A stretch of 64,000 nucleotides of DNA from Sorangium sp025924095 (GCF_051521505.1 NZ_CP150356.1:12214001-12278000), one strand, 5' to 3'; positions 42,758-52,577 are shown, counted from the stretch's first letter. The notes: a model not told the origin generated them from the sequence alone. A program made the numbers and translations.

Positions 42758-44233
42758 ATGGACCGCCACCGCTCGCTCCGCATGACCCTCCTCCTCGCCG
42801 CCGGCGCCGCCGGCTGTTCCAGCTCGAACAGCCGCGACATCGCGGTCGTCACGCTGGCCGAGCCCCAGGCCGCGGGCGGCGACGCGGGCGCCCCGGACGA
42901 TCCGGCGGCGCCCGCGCCCCGGACGCCGCGCGCCGCGGGCTGGGTGCAGGAGCCGGACGGCACGGTGCACCGCGCGTCGCGGGTCCGCTGCGACGCGACC
43001 ATCGCGCAGCGCGCGTGCAGCGGTACCGAGCGAACGCTTCAATGCAAGACGGACGCCGATTGCAGAGAGGGACCCCGCGGCAAGTGCGTGAGCGCCTTCG
43101 GGCAGATAGGGGCGTATTGCGGCTGCGAGTACGCCTGCGAGAGCGACGCCGAGTGCGGCGCATCCGAGGTGTGCGTCTGCAAGGGGACTGGCGCGCTCCG
43201 AGAGGAGCACTCGGTCTGCGCAAAGGCCCAATGCGCCGTCGACGCCGATTGCCCTGGCAGCACCTGCGGCCTGTCGGCCTACTTCAACGGGTGCTGGGAG
43301 CAGGTCACGCTCGCCTGCCGGACCAAGGACGACACCTGTCGGAGCGACGCCGACTGCGCGTCCGACACGATCCCGGGGGCCGCCTGCGTCGCCCCCGACA
43401 TCGACGGAGAGAGCGTGCGCTGGCAGTGCGCAGGGATCTCCTGTGCCATCGGGCGCCCCCTCGTCGTCGACGGCCGGCCGCGCGCCGCGCGGGGCGCCGC
43501 GCGCGATGACTGGCGCGCGCCCGCGGAGCTCGACGTCGCGTCCCTCTCGCCCGAGGTGCGCGAGCGCGCCGCGGCGCACTATGCCGCCGTGGCCGCGCTC
43601 GAGCACGCGTCGATCGCGAGCTTCGCCCGCTTCTCCCTCCAGCTCCTCGCGCTCGGCGCGCCGGCCGCCCTCGTCGGCGAGGCGCACCGGGCCGCGCTCG
43701 ACGAGGTGGAGCACGCGCGCCTCGCCTACGGCATCGCCTCGCGCCTCGCGGGCCGGGCGATCGGCCCGGGGCCGCTGCTCGAGGCGGCCACGGCGCCGCT
43801 CGGCGCCGGCGTCGCGGAGGTGGTGGAGGCGCTCGTCGAGGAGGGGTGCGTCGGCGAGACGCTGGGCGCGGCGGAGGGCCGGGAGCTCTCGCAGATCGCC
43901 GGGGATCCAGCGCTGGCGGCCGCGCTCGCGCGCATCGCCGCCGACGAGGAGCGGCACGCGGCCCTCGCGTGGAGGGCGCTCTCGTGGATGCTCGCGACGT
44001 TCGGCGAGCCGGCGCGCGCCGCGGCGGAGCGGGCGTTCTCCCGCGCCGTCGCGCGGTATGCGGCCGACCCGGCGCCGGGGCCTGCCGCGCACGAGGCGCT
44101 CGGCGTGCTCCCGGCGCGCGCGCTCGGGGCGCTGCGCCGCGAGGTGCTCGCCGAGGTCGTCGCGCCGTGCCGCGCGGCGCTCCCGGGGTTGTCGCGCGAC
44201 AGCGCTCCTGTCGATCCGTCGAGACTTATCTAG
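42758..44233 (+). CDS. Lipoprotein with Cys-rich repeats and ferritin-like domain
   Basis: 491 residues from the ATG at 42758. The short signal peptide ends in a lipobox-like GAAGC (Cys about 19). An Ala/Pro/Asp linker leads to a Cys-rich region (about 90-235) with repeated C-x-x-D-x-D-C patterns (CKTDADCREG, CESDAECGAS, CRSDADCAS), as in Dickkopf/EGF-like modules of myxobacterial secreted proteins. From about 265 there is a four-helix ferritin-like domain with EHASIASF, DEVEHARLAY and ADEERHAALAW, carrying the paired E-x-x-H motifs of a dinuclear metal site. Iron storage or oxidation outside the cytoplasm is the likely role; the exact reaction is unknown. Confidence 0.82.
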   Translation: MDRHRSLRMTLLLAAGAAGCSSSNSRDIAVVTLAEPQAAGGDAGAPDDPAAPAPRTPRAAGWVQEPDGTVHRASRVRCDATIAQRACSGTERTLQCKTDADCREGPRGKCVSAFGQIGAYCGCEYACESDAECGASEVCVCKGTGALREEHSVCAKAQCAVDADCPGSTCGLSAYFNGCWEQVTLACRTKDDTCRSDADCASDTIPGAACVAPDIDGESVRWQCAGISCAIGRPLVVDGRPRAARGAARDDWRAPAELDVASLSPEVRERAAAHYAAVAALEHASIASFARFSLQLLALGAPAALVGEAHRAALDEVEHARLAYGIASRLAGRAIGPGPLLEAATAPLGAGVAEVVEALVEEGCVGETLGAAEGRELSQIAGDPALAAALARIAADEERHAALAWRALSWMLATFGEPARAAAERAFSRAVARYAADPAPGPAAHEALGVLPARALGALRREVLAEVVAPCRAALPGLSRDSAPVDPSRLI

Positions 44234-44276
44234 TCCGGGGGGCCGGGGGGTAGTCGACCCCGGCCTACCCGACTAG
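44230..44276. terminator. Strong hairpin just after the ferritin-like gene
   Basis: CTAGTC (44230-44235) pairs with GACTAG (44271-44276), and an inner GGCCGGGG/CCCCGGCC stem closes a 9-base loop. It overlaps the stop codon TAG at 44231-44233. No T-run follows. Probably contributes to termination. The rest of the gap to 44530 shows nothing else except a Shine-Dalgarno near 44514. Confidence 0.5.
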
Positions 44277-44530
44277 CAGGCTCGGGACACGGGACGGGGG
44301 AGCGCGGACTCTGTGCGTTCCGGGAGTACCGGTGCGTAGAATGTCGGTGTCATAGGGGATGTCCTGAGTGGCCAAAGCGGGCTACTGAGGCAGATTCGTC
44401 ACGGCCGTAGCAACTTGCCACAGTGTAAATGGGCACGATCGCGAGGTTCGGCGGGAAAACATGCTGGGACCTTGCGCACCGATCTTGCACAGGGGCCGGC
44501 ACCTGAACCCACCTGAGGAGGTCCTTATCT

Positions 44531-45259
44531 ATGGTCGCATCGCGCAACGTTCTTGTCTTGACGGTCGGTCTTGCTCTCGCTGTCGGTTGCTCCAGCCAGC
44601 CTGCGGCGACTGACCCGAGCGCGGTGAACGGAGCCGCTCCGCCGGCTCCGACCCCTGCTCCGATGGCGCCGCTGGAGACGCCGCCGGCCTCACAGCCGAG
44701 CACCGACGCGCAGGCGGGAGCGACGCAGCCGGGGATTACCACCAGCACGACGCCGAGCGCGCCCGTCGAGGCGCCGCTCACCGACGAGCAGATCGTCGCC
44801 GTGCTCGACGCCGCGAACAAGAAGGAGATCGACGAGGCTCAGCTCGCGCAGACCAAGGCCAAGCACAAGGACGTGAAGGCTTACGCCAGGGTCATCGCCC
44901 AGCACCACACCGAGGCCAAGGCGAAGCAGGCCAAGCTGATCAAGAAGCTCGGCCTCACGGCGGCGGACTCGGACAAGAGCAAGCAGCTCGCCGATGAGAC
45001 GCAGCAGGCGGTCGACCAGCTCAAGGCGCTCCAGGGCGCCGATTTCGATCAGCAGTTCGTGGCGCTCATGGTCAAGGACCACCAGACCACGCTCGACCTG
45101 CTCGACAGGCGCGTCCTGCCGGACGCGAAGAACGCCGACCTGAAGGCGATGGTCGAGAAGGAGCTCCGGCCGACGGTCGAGAAGCACCTGAAGGACGCGG
45201 AGGCGCTCGCGCAGAAGCTCGCCCCGGCGGCGACCACCGCCGGCACGGGCGCGGAGTGA
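44531..45259 (+). CDS. DUF4142 family lipoprotein
   Basis: 242 residues with AGGAGG-type Shine-Dalgarno upstream. Signal peptide VLVLTVGLALAVGCSS with lipobox AVGC (Cys about 20), then a Pro/Thr/Ala linker of about 60 residues, then a helical domain from about 82 (TDEQIVAVLDAANKKEIDEA, YARVIAQHHTEAKAKQAKL, FVALMVKDHQTTLDLLDR) typical of DUF4142, a ferritin-like four-helix fold. The family is common in outer-membrane/periplasmic stress-related lipoproteins; its activity is not established. Converges with the aldehyde dehydrogenase gene 12 bp away. Confidence 0.88.
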   Translation: MVASRNVLVLTVGLALAVGCSSQPAATDPSAVNGAAPPAPTPAPMAPLETPPASQPSTDAQAGATQPGITTSTTPSAPVEAPLTDEQIVAVLDAANKKEIDEAQLAQTKAKHKDVKAYARVIAQHHTEAKAKQAKLIKKLGLTAADSDKSKQLADETQQAVDQLKALQGADFDQQFVALMVKDHQTTLDLLDRRVLPDAKNADLKAMVEKELRPTVEKHLKDAEALAQKLAPAATTAGTGAE

Positions 45260-45271
45260 GCCCCGCTCGGA

Positions 45272-46714
45272 TCAGGTGAGCGATAGCCAGACGGACTTGA
45301 GCTGCGTGAGCTCGTCCAGCACCGCGCGCCCGTTCTCCCGCCCGAAGCCGGATTGCTTCATTCCGCCATAAGGGCTCGCGGCGTCGAACCGGTTGTACGT
45401 GTTGATCCAGACCGTGCCCGCCTCGAGCCGCGCCGCCAGCGCGTGCGCCTTGCCCACGTCGCGCGTCCAGATGCCCGCCGCGAGGCCGTACTCGGTCGCG
45501 TTCGCGAGGCGCGCGGCCTCCTCCACGTCGTCGAAGGGGATCACCGCCAGCACGGGGCCGAAGATCTCCTCGCGGGCGACGGTCATCGACGGAGAGACCG
45601 CCGAGAACACCGTCGGCTCCACGAAGAACCCAGGACCCGCGCCGCGCCCGCCGATCTCGCGGCGCGCCCCCTCGGCCGCGCCGCGATCGATGTAGCCGAG
45701 CACCTTCGTGAAGTGCGCCTCGGAGACGAGAGGGCCCATCTGCGTCGACGGGTCGAGCGGATCGCCCGAGACCAGCCGGCGCGCGCCGCTCGTGACCGTC
45801 TCCAGCACGCGATCGTGCACCGCACGCTCCACGAGGAGCCGGCTCCCCGCCGTGCAGAGCTCGCCCTGGTTGTAGAAGACGGCCGTCACCGCCGCCTTCG
45901 CGGCGCTCTCCACGTCCGCGTCCGCAAAGACGATGTTCGGGCTCTTGCCGCCGAGCTCCAGCGACAGCTTCTTCAGCGTGCCCGCCGCCGCGCGCATGAT
46001 CGTCCGGCCCGTGTCCGTGCCGCCCGTGAACGAGATCTTCGCCACGCCCGGGTGCTCGACGAGCGCCGCGCCCGCCTCCTCGCCATGGCCCGTGACCACG
46101 TTGACGACCCCCGGCGGCACCCCCGCCTCCGCGAGGATGCGGGCGAGCTCCAGCGTCGTCAGGCTCGCCTCCTCCGGCGGCTTGATGACCACCGTGTTGC
46201 CCACCGCGAGCGCCGGCGCCACCTTCCGCGCGGCGAGCAGCAGCGGGAAATTCCAGGGGATGATCGCGCCGATGACGCCGAGCGGCTCGCGCACGGTGTA
46301 GTTCAGGAACGGGCCCCGCACCGGGATCGTCTCGCCGCCGAGCTTCGTCGCCCACCCGGAGAAATAGAAGAACGTGTCCGCCGTGCGCGGCACGTCGATC
46401 GTCCGCGCCGCCGTGATCGGCTTGCCCGTGTCGACGGCCTCGAGGCGCGCGAGCTCCTCGCACCGCGCGAGGATCAACTCCCCCGCCTTCCACAGGATGC
46501 GCGCGCGCTCGTTCGGATCCATCGCCGCCCACCGCGGAAACGCCGCGCGCGCCGACGCCACGGCGGCGTCCACGTCCTCGCGCCGGCCGCGGGCGAGCCG
46601 CGCGAGCACCCCGCCGGTCGCGGGGTTGGCGGTCTCGAACGTCTCGCCGGAGAGCGCCTCCCTCTCGGCGTTGTCGATCCAGAGCTTCTTCACCGTCTCG
46701 CGCGTCTCGGGCAT
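45272..46714 (-). CDS. Aldehyde dehydrogenase, betaine/aminoaldehyde type
   Basis: 480 residues from the ATG at 46714; the open frame extends upstream without support. NAD(P)+-dependent ALDH: IIPWNFPLLLAARKVAPALA (cofactor/active-site Asn), FTGGTDTGRTIM, LELGGKSPNIVF (general-base Glu) and GELCTAGSR with the catalytic Cys (about C283). C-terminal PYGGMKQSGFGRENG is also standard. The closest functional types would be betaine-, 4-aminobutyraldehyde or related aminoaldehyde dehydrogenases. It is divergent from the aminotransferase at 46796, 81 bp apart, so the two likely share a control region. It would oxidise an aldehyde produced by transamination or amine oxidation. Confidence 0.92.
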   Translation of the reverse strand: MPETRETVKKLWIDNAEREALSGETFETANPATGGVLARLARGRREDVDAAVASARAAFPRWAAMDPNERARILWKAGELILARCEELARLEAVDTGKPITAARTIDVPRTADTFFYFSGWATKLGGETIPVRGPFLNYTVREPLGVIGAIIPWNFPLLLAARKVAPALAVGNTVVIKPPEEASLTTLELARILAEAGVPPGVVNVVTGHGEEAGAALVEHPGVAKISFTGGTDTGRTIMRAAAGTLKKLSLELGGKSPNIVFADADVESAAKAAVTAVFYNQGELCTAGSRLLVERAVHDRVLETVTSGARRLVSGDPLDPSTQMGPLVSEAHFTKVLGYIDRGAAEGARREIGGRGAGPGFFVEPTVFSAVSPSMTVAREEIFGPVLAVIPFDDVEEAARLANATEYGLAAGIWTRDVGKAHALAARLEAGTVWINTYNRFDAASPYGGMKQSGFGRENGRAVLDELTQLKSVWLSLT

Positions 46715-46795
46715 GCCCTCGTCGTAAACCCGCGCACCCGGGCGCGGCAAGCGGCGATGACACGCGCCCTGCCGTGCGGGATACTCGTCCTGCCC

Positions 46796-48217
46796 ATGGA
46801 CTTCTCCGACCGCCCCACGCTCCCGTCCGTCCCTCCGCGAAGAGTCGTCACCGAGCTGCCAGGGCCGAAGGCGCGCGCCTGGATGGCGCGCGGCGGCTTC
46901 GACATGCAGTCGCGCTACCGCGCGGTCGTGATGGACGACATCGCGAGCCGGGGGTGCTCGCTCGTCGACGTGGACGGCAACGTGTTCCTCGACCTGTTCG
47001 CGAACTTCGCGCTCGGGGCGCTTGGCTACAACCACCCCTCGCTCGTCGAGGCGGCGCACCGCGACGGCTTCATCCGCGCGGTCGCGAACCCGACGTCGAC
47101 GCCGTTCGTGACGACGCCGGCCTGGTTCGAGTTCGTGGAGGCGCTCGAGCAGCGGTACGCCCCGCGCGGGATGGCGCGCGTCTTCTGCGTGGACGCGGGG
47201 GGCGAGGGCGTCGAGTCGGCGCTCAAGGCGGCGTTCATCCGGCACGGCGAGCGCCGGCGCGAGGCCGCCGGGCTGCCGAGGAACCCGCTGGAGCTCCCGG
47301 AGGAGCAGCAGAAGAGCATCCTGGACAACGCGGGGACCGACGCGGTTGTCGTGTCGTTCGCCGGCGCGTTCCACGGCCGCGGCCTCGGGCCGATGTCCGC
47401 GACGCACTCCAAGGTCATCCACAAGGCCGATCTGCCCGCGTTCCCGTGGCCCACGGCGCCGTTCCCCGCGAGCCGCTTCCCGCTCGCGCGCTTCGCCGAC
47501 CAGAACGACCGCGCCGAGGCGGAGGCGCTCGCCGACCTCGAGCGGATCCTCGACGCGCACCAGGGCAGGGTGGCCGCCGTGATCGTCGAGCCCGTGCAGT
47601 CCGAGGGCGGCGACCGGCACGCGAGCCCGGTCTTCTTCCGCCGCGCGCAGGAGCTCGCCGGCAAGGCGGGCGCGGCGTTCATCCTGGACGAGGTGCAGAC
47701 GGGCCTCGGGATCACGGGCACGCTCTGGGCGCACGAGCAGCTGGAGCTGCCGCGCCCGCCCGACCTCATGTGCTTCGGCAAGAAGATGCAGATGGGCGGG
47801 TTCTTCGCGACGTCGGCGTACGACGTCGCGCAGTTCGGGCGCATGTACCAGACGCGCAACGGCGACCGCGCGCGGGCCGCGATCGCGCTGGCGACGCTCC
47901 GCGCGATCGAGTCGGAGGATCTCCTCGCCAGCGTGCGCGCGGCGGGCCGCCACTTCCTCTCGCGGATCGAGGAGCTCTGCGAGCGCTACCCCGCGCTCGC
48001 GAGCGAGCCGCGCGGCCGCGGCTTCCTGCTCGCGTTCGACCTGCCGACGACCGCGGCGCGCGACGATTTCCTCGGGCGCGCGCTGCGCCGCGGGGTGTTC
48101 GCGAGCTACACGGGGACGCGCTCGGTGCGGCTCCGCCCGCACCTCATCACGACGATCGCGGACGTGGACGAGGCGGTCTCGGTGTTCGACGCCGTGCTGC
48201 GCGAGATGGCCGGGTGA
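46796..48217 (+). CDS. Class III PLP aminotransferase, GABA/lysine aminotransferase-like
   Basis: 473 residues. PLP fold type I with DVDGNVFLDLFANFALGALG, EPVQSEGGDRHASPVFF, FILDEVQTGLGITGTLWAHE and the PLP-lysine block CFGKKMQMGG. The sequence is of the branch containing eukaryotic-type 4-aminobutyrate and actinobacterial lysine epsilon-aminotransferases. It would move an amino group from an omega-amino acid or diamine to 2-oxoglutarate. Substrate cannot be fixed from sequence. Paralogue of the enzyme at 52612. The next gene starts inside its stop (GTGA). Confidence 0.9.
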   Translation: MDFSDRPTLPSVPPRRVVTELPGPKARAWMARGGFDMQSRYRAVVMDDIASRGCSLVDVDGNVFLDLFANFALGALGYNHPSLVEAAHRDGFIRAVANPTSTPFVTTPAWFEFVEALEQRYAPRGMARVFCVDAGGEGVESALKAAFIRHGERRREAAGLPRNPLELPEEQQKSILDNAGTDAVVVSFAGAFHGRGLGPMSATHSKVIHKADLPAFPWPTAPFPASRFPLARFADQNDRAEAEALADLERILDAHQGRVAAVIVEPVQSEGGDRHASPVFFRRAQELAGKAGAAFILDEVQTGLGITGTLWAHEQLELPRPPDLMCFGKKMQMGGFFATSAYDVAQFGRMYQTRNGDRARAAIALATLRAIESEDLLASVRAAGRHFLSRIEELCERYPALASEPRGRGFLLAFDLPTTAARDDFLGRALRRGVFASYTGTRSVRLRPHLITTIADVDEAVSVFDAVLREMAG

Positions 48218-49203
48218 TCGTCGACCCGCGCGACGTGTGCCCGGGGGAGGGGCCGGAGAAGGTCGCGCGGGCGCTCGCGCGGTTCTCCGTGGACGAGGCG
48301 CGCGATGATGCGTCGTTCGACGAGGGGTACCGGGCGCTCGACGCGGTCTTCGGGCCGAAGGGCGAGCTCGAGCGCCGCGAGGTGCTCTCGGCGTGGTTCG
48401 CCGGGCAGAAGACGGATCCGGCGGCGCCGATCGTGGCGACGTACCACATGCTGCTCGCGCGCGGCGTGGACGGCGGCGACGGGCGCCTCGCCGGCGTGCG
48501 CGACTGCTACGTCACGCTCGACCGCGCGGCGCGGCGCTGCGTGGTGCTGCTCTCGCACGCCCTCGTCCTGCCGGCCTTCCGCCGCACCGGCCTCGCCGCC
48601 CTGCTGCGCGCGGCGCCGGTCGCGCTCGCGCGCCGCGCGATCGCCGCAGCCGGGCTCGGCGGGGCCGGCGGCGACGGCGTGGAGGTGATGCTCGCCGCCG
48701 AGATGGAGGCGGTCGACCCGGACGACCGCGACACGGTGGTGCGGCTCATCGCCTACGGTCGCGCGGGGTTCGCGATCATCCCGCCGGCGGTGCTCCCGTA
48801 CGCGCAGCCCGACTTCCGCGACATCGCCGCGCTCGGCGTCACGCCGGTGCCGCTGCCGCTGCTCGCGGTGGTGCGCCAGGTCGGCGAGGAGGAGCGCGAC
48901 GACATCCCGCGCGCCCGGGCCGAGTCGTTCCTGCGCCATTACCAGACCGCCCACGCCGCCGAGGTGAGCCCGGGCGAGCTCGCGCCGATCCGCGAGAACG
49001 CGCTCGCGCGCCTCGCGGCGTTCCCGGGCGAGCGCGTGCCCCTGATCCGGATCCCGCGGGGCCCGGCGGAGATCGCGGGGCTCGCGCCGGCGCTCCGGAG
49101 CGCGGTGATGCCGCTGTTCCCGCCGGCGTGGCGCGGCAAGGCGCCGCTCGATGACCCGGCGCGGGAGCTCGAGCGGCTCTCTGCGGCGTGGCCCCCGGGA
49201 TAG
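48214..49203 (+). CDS. GNAT-like protein of unknown substrate
   Basis: 329 residues from the GTG at 48214, which overlaps the aminotransferase stop. A central region VLLSHALVLPAFRRTGLAALL (about 110-130) resembles the beta4-alpha3 acetyl-CoA loop (R-R-x-G-x-A), preceded by strand RDCYVTLD and followed by VEVMLAAEMEAVDP; together they suggest a GNAT fold. The C-terminal half (about 190-329) is less clear. Translational coupling to the aminotransferase implies a joint role, perhaps acylating an amine or amino acid. I do not recognise a named family. Confidence 0.6.
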   Translation: MIVDPRDVCPGEGPEKVARALARFSVDEARDDASFDEGYRALDAVFGPKGELERREVLSAWFAGQKTDPAAPIVATYHMLLARGVDGGDGRLAGVRDCYVTLDRAARRCVVLLSHALVLPAFRRTGLAALLRAAPVALARRAIAAAGLGGAGGDGVEVMLAAEMEAVDPDDRDTVVRLIAYGRAGFAIIPPAVLPYAQPDFRDIAALGVTPVPLPLLAVVRQVGEEERDDIPRARAESFLRHYQTAHAAEVSPGELAPIRENALARLAAFPGERVPLIRIPRGPAEIAGLAPALRSAVMPLFPPAWRGKAPLDDPARELERLSAAWPPG

Positions 49204-49386
49204 CCGCGGTCGGGCATCCCCGGGCCCGCGCCCCGCCGTGCGCGCCGGGCCGCTCGGCGGAGGGCCCTCGCGAGGGCTCCGCCCGGGGCGCCCCGGAGGG
49301 CCGGCAGCGGCCGGGCGAGCGGCTCCACGCGGAGGCTCCTCGGCGGTCCGCCGCGGGCTACGATGGAGAGCGCCGGACACGCAGCC

Positions 49387-50259
49387 ATGCCGTCGAGCAC
49401 CACCCACGTTTCGATCCGCAGGATCACCGACGAGAGCGCCGCCGACGCCGAGGATCAGCTCGCCGTCGAGGCGCCCCTCGAGATCGTCGTTGTCGCGCGA
49501 GCCCGCGGGGCGCTCCCCTTGGCCCCGCAGGAGCGCGCCGCGCGCCGCCTCGGCATCACGATGCGCACGCCCGGCCACGATCGCGAGCTCGCGATCGGGC
49601 TGCTGTTCGCCGAGGGGGTCATCTCCCGCGCGGCCGACGTTGTCGCCGTCGACGAGGCCGCCGGCCCCTCGGGCGACCTCGTGCGCGTCACGCTCGCCGA
49701 GGACGTGACCGTCGACCTCGGGCGCACCGAGCGCGCCCTCGCGGTCGCGAACGCGAGCTGCGGCGTCTGCGGCAAGGCGTCGATCGACGTCGCGTCGTGC
49801 GCGCCGCCCTCGCCGCTCGCGCGGGGCGCTCCGCGGATCGCGCCGCGCGTCGTGCACGGGCTCGCCGCGCGTCTCCGCGAGGCGCAGCCGGTGTTCGGGC
49901 GGACCGGGGGGCTGCACGCGGCGGCCCTCTTCGACGCGGGCGGCGCGCTCGCCGACCTCCGCGAGGACGTGGGCCGCCACAACGCCGTCGACAAGCTGAT
50001 CGGCGCCGCGCTGCTCGCCGGGCGGCTGCCCGACCCGGGCGCGGTGCTCATGGTCAGCGGGCGCGCGGGGTTCGAGCTCGTGCAGAAGGCGCTCCGGGCG
50101 TCGATCCCGGTGATGGTCGCGGTGGGCGCGCCGTCGAGCCTGGCCGCCGAGCTCGCGTCGGCGCACGGGATGACGCTCGTCGGCTTCGCGCGCGACGGGC
50201 GGTTCAACGTGTACGCGGGTCGGGAGCGCATCGCGGTCGCGCCGGAGGCGGCGTCGTGA
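49387..50259 (+). CDS. fdhD: Formate dehydrogenase accessory sulfurtransferase FdhD
   Basis: 290 residues from the ATG at 49387 (an ATG at 49363 would add eight residues). Diagnostic features are RTPGHDRELAIGLLFAEGVI and the sulfur-carrying CGVC (residues 125-128) in ANASCGVCGKASID. FdhD passes sulfur from a cysteine desulfurase to the molybdenum cofactor of formate dehydrogenase-type enzymes. Its stop overlaps the GTG of the next gene, the molybdoenzyme itself, which fits the role. The two Cys needed are present. Confidence 0.94.
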   Translation: MPSSTTHVSIRRITDESAADAEDQLAVEAPLEIVVVARARGALPLAPQERAARRLGITMRTPGHDRELAIGLLFAEGVISRAADVVAVDEAAGPSGDLVRVTLAEDVTVDLGRTERALAVANASCGVCGKASIDVASCAPPSPLARGAPRIAPRVVHGLAARLREAQPVFGRTGGLHAAALFDAGGALADLREDVGRHNAVDKLIGAALLAGRLPDPGAVLMVSGRAGFELVQKALRASIPVMVAVGAPSSLAAELASAHGMTLVGFARDGRFNVYAGRERIAVAPEAAS

Positions 50260-52577
50260 CGGCGCGCGACGTGCGCGATGTGCAGGCCGAGCCGCCGGTC
50301 GAGGCCGAGCCGCCCCGGATCGGCGAGCGCAGCGGGGCCGCCGGCGGGCTCGCGGCGGTCGGGGCGACGCTCCGGCACGCGATCGGCGAGATGGGGGTCG
50401 CGCGCGCCGTGCGCACGCTCCTGCGCGTGAACCAGGGCGAGGGCTTCGACTGCCCCGGCTGCGCGTGGCCCGAGCCGGAGGAGAAGCGCTCGGTCGCCGA
50501 GTTCTGCGAGAACGGCGCCAAGGCGGTCGCCGAGGAGGCGACGCTCCGGCGCGTCACGCCGGAGTTCTTCCGCGAGCACAGCGTCGAGGCGCTCTCGCGT
50601 CAGTCCGACCACTGGCTCGGCAAGCAGGGGCGGCTCGTCCACCCGATGCTGCTCGACGAGGGCGCGTCGCACTACCGCCCTGTGTCGTGGGACGAGGCGC
50701 TCGACCTCGTCGCCTCGTCGCTGCGCGCGCTGGCCTCGCCGGACGAGGCGCTCTTCTACACCTCGGGGCGCACGAGCAACGAGGCGGCGTTCCTCTACCA
50801 GCTCTTCGTGCGCGAGCTCGGGACGAACAACCTGCCCGACTGCTCGAACATGTGCCACGAGTCGAGCGGCGTCGGCCTGCGCGAGGCCATCGGGGTCGGC
50901 AAAGGTACCGTATCTCTTCATGATTTCGAGCTGGCCGACGCGATCTTCGTCGTCGGCCAGAACCCGGGGACGAACCACCCGCGCATGCTCTCGGCGCTGC
51001 GCGAGGCGCGGCTGCGCGGCTGCGAGATCGTGACCGTGAACCCGCTCCCCGAGGTCGGCAACGAGCGCTTCCAGCACCCGCAGCACCCGCTCGATCTCGT
51101 CGGCTCGGGGGTGCCGCTCTCGACGCTCTTCCTCCAGGTGCGCATCAACGGCGACGTCGCGCTCTTCACCGGGATCATCAAGGAGATGCTCGAGGAGGAG
51201 GAGCGGCGGCCGGGCGCCGTGCTCGATCGCGCGTTCATCGAGCGCCACACCCACGGCTTCGAGGCGTTCGCGGCCGCCGTGCGCGGGACGCCGTGGGACG
51301 ACATCGTGGAGCAGAGCGGGGTCCCGCGCGCTCAGCTGCGGGCGGCGGCCGAGATCGCGATGCGGTCCGAGCGCACGATCGCGTGCTGGGCCATGGGCCT
51401 CACGCAGCACCAGAACGGCGTGGCCAACGTGCAGCAGGTCATGAGCTTCCTGCTCCTGCGCGGCAACATCGGGCGCCCCGGCGCGGGCGCGTGCCCGGTG
51501 CGCGGGCACAGCAACGTGCAGGGCGACCGGACGATGGGCATCTGGGAGCGCCCGCCCGCCGAGCTCCTCGACCGCATCGAGAAGAACTTCGGCTTCTCGC
51601 CGCCGCGCCGCCACGGCCTCGACACCGTCGCCGCGATCGCCGCGATGGCCGACGGGCGCGCCCGCGTCTTCTTCGCGCTGGGCGGCAACTTCCTCTCGGC
51701 GACGCCGGACACGGCGTTCACCGCCCGCGCCCTCGCCCGGTGCGACCTCACGGCGCACGTGTCGACAAAGCTGAACCGGGCGCACCTCGTGACGGGGCGG
51801 CGCGCGCTCATCCTGCCTTGTCTCGGGCGCACCGAGCGCGACGTGCAGGCGGGAGGGCCGCAGCTCGTGACGGTCGAGAACTCGATGGGCGTCGTCTCGA
51901 GCTCGCGCGGCAACCTCCCGCCCGCCTCGGAGAGGCTGCGGAGCGAGGTGGCGATCGTGGCGGGGCTCGCCCGCGCGACGCTTGGTGCGCGCTCGCGCGT
52001 GCCCTGGGAGGAGCTCACGGCCGATTACGATCGGATCCGCGATCTCATCGAGCGCACGATCGATGGATTCGACGATTTCAACGCGCGGATCCGGGATCCG
52101 CGCGGCTTCGCCCTGCCGAACGCCGCGGCGCGGCGCGAGTTCCGCACCGCCACGGGCAAGGCGAACTTCATCGCCCACGCGCTCCCGCGGCACGAGCTCG
52201 AGCCGGGCGAGCTCCTGATGATGACCATCCGCAGCCACGACCAGTACAACACGACCATCTACGGGCTCGACGATCGCTACCGCGGCGTCCGCGGCGGGCG
52301 CCGCGTCGTGTTCATGAACGCCGAGGACGCGGCCGAGCGCGGGCTCGCGCAGGGGGACCTCGTCGACGTCACGAGCCGCTTCTCCGACGGAGAGCGCGTG
52401 GCGCGCGCGTTCCGCGTCGTGCTCTACACGATCCCCCGCGGCAACGTCGCTGCCTATTTCCCCGAGGCCAACGTGCTCGTGCCGCTCGGCAGCATCGCCG
52501 AGAAGAGCCACACACCCGCGTCGAAATCGATCGTTGTGCGCGTCCAGCCCGCCGTCGTGAACGACGGATCCGCGTGA
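50256..52577 (+). CDS. FdhF/YdeP-like molybdopterin oxidoreductase
   Basis: 773 residues from the GTG at 50256, overlapping fdhD. The N-terminal cluster region CPGCAWPEPEEKRSVAEFCE has the spaced Cys of the YdeP-like (TIGR01701-type) subfamily. Further: CSNMCHESSGVGLREAIG, FVVGQNPGTNHPRML, ACWAMGLTQHQNGVANVQQV, GACPVRGHSNVQGDR and the C-terminal MopB binding domain (MTIRSHDQYNTTIYGLDDRYRG, SRFSDGERVARAF). Such enzymes are related to formate dehydrogenase H, but the physiological substrate of this branch is unclear. No small or membrane subunit lies alongside, so an external electron partner is needed. Confidence 0.9.
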   Translation: MTARDVRDVQAEPPVEAEPPRIGERSGAAGGLAAVGATLRHAIGEMGVARAVRTLLRVNQGEGFDCPGCAWPEPEEKRSVAEFCENGAKAVAEEATLRRVTPEFFREHSVEALSRQSDHWLGKQGRLVHPMLLDEGASHYRPVSWDEALDLVASSLRALASPDEALFYTSGRTSNEAAFLYQLFVRELGTNNLPDCSNMCHESSGVGLREAIGVGKGTVSLHDFELADAIFVVGQNPGTNHPRMLSALREARLRGCEIVTVNPLPEVGNERFQHPQHPLDLVGSGVPLSTLFLQVRINGDVALFTGIIKEMLEEEERRPGAVLDRAFIERHTHGFEAFAAAVRGTPWDDIVEQSGVPRAQLRAAAEIAMRSERTIACWAMGLTQHQNGVANVQQVMSFLLLRGNIGRPGAGACPVRGHSNVQGDRTMGIWERPPAELLDRIEKNFGFSPPRRHGLDTVAAIAAMADGRARVFFALGGNFLSATPDTAFTARALARCDLTAHVSTKLNRAHLVTGRRALILPCLGRTERDVQAGGPQLVTVENSMGVVSSSRGNLPPASERLRSEVAIVAGLARATLGARSRVPWEELTADYDRIRDLIERTIDGFDDFNARIRDPRGFALPNAAARREFRTATGKANFIAHALPRHELEPGELLMMTIRSHDQYNTTIYGLDDRYRGVRGGRRVVFMNAEDAAERGLAQGDLVDVTSRFSDGERVARAFRVVLYTIPRGNVAAYFPEANVLVPLGSIAEKSHTPASKSIVVRVQPAVVNDGSA

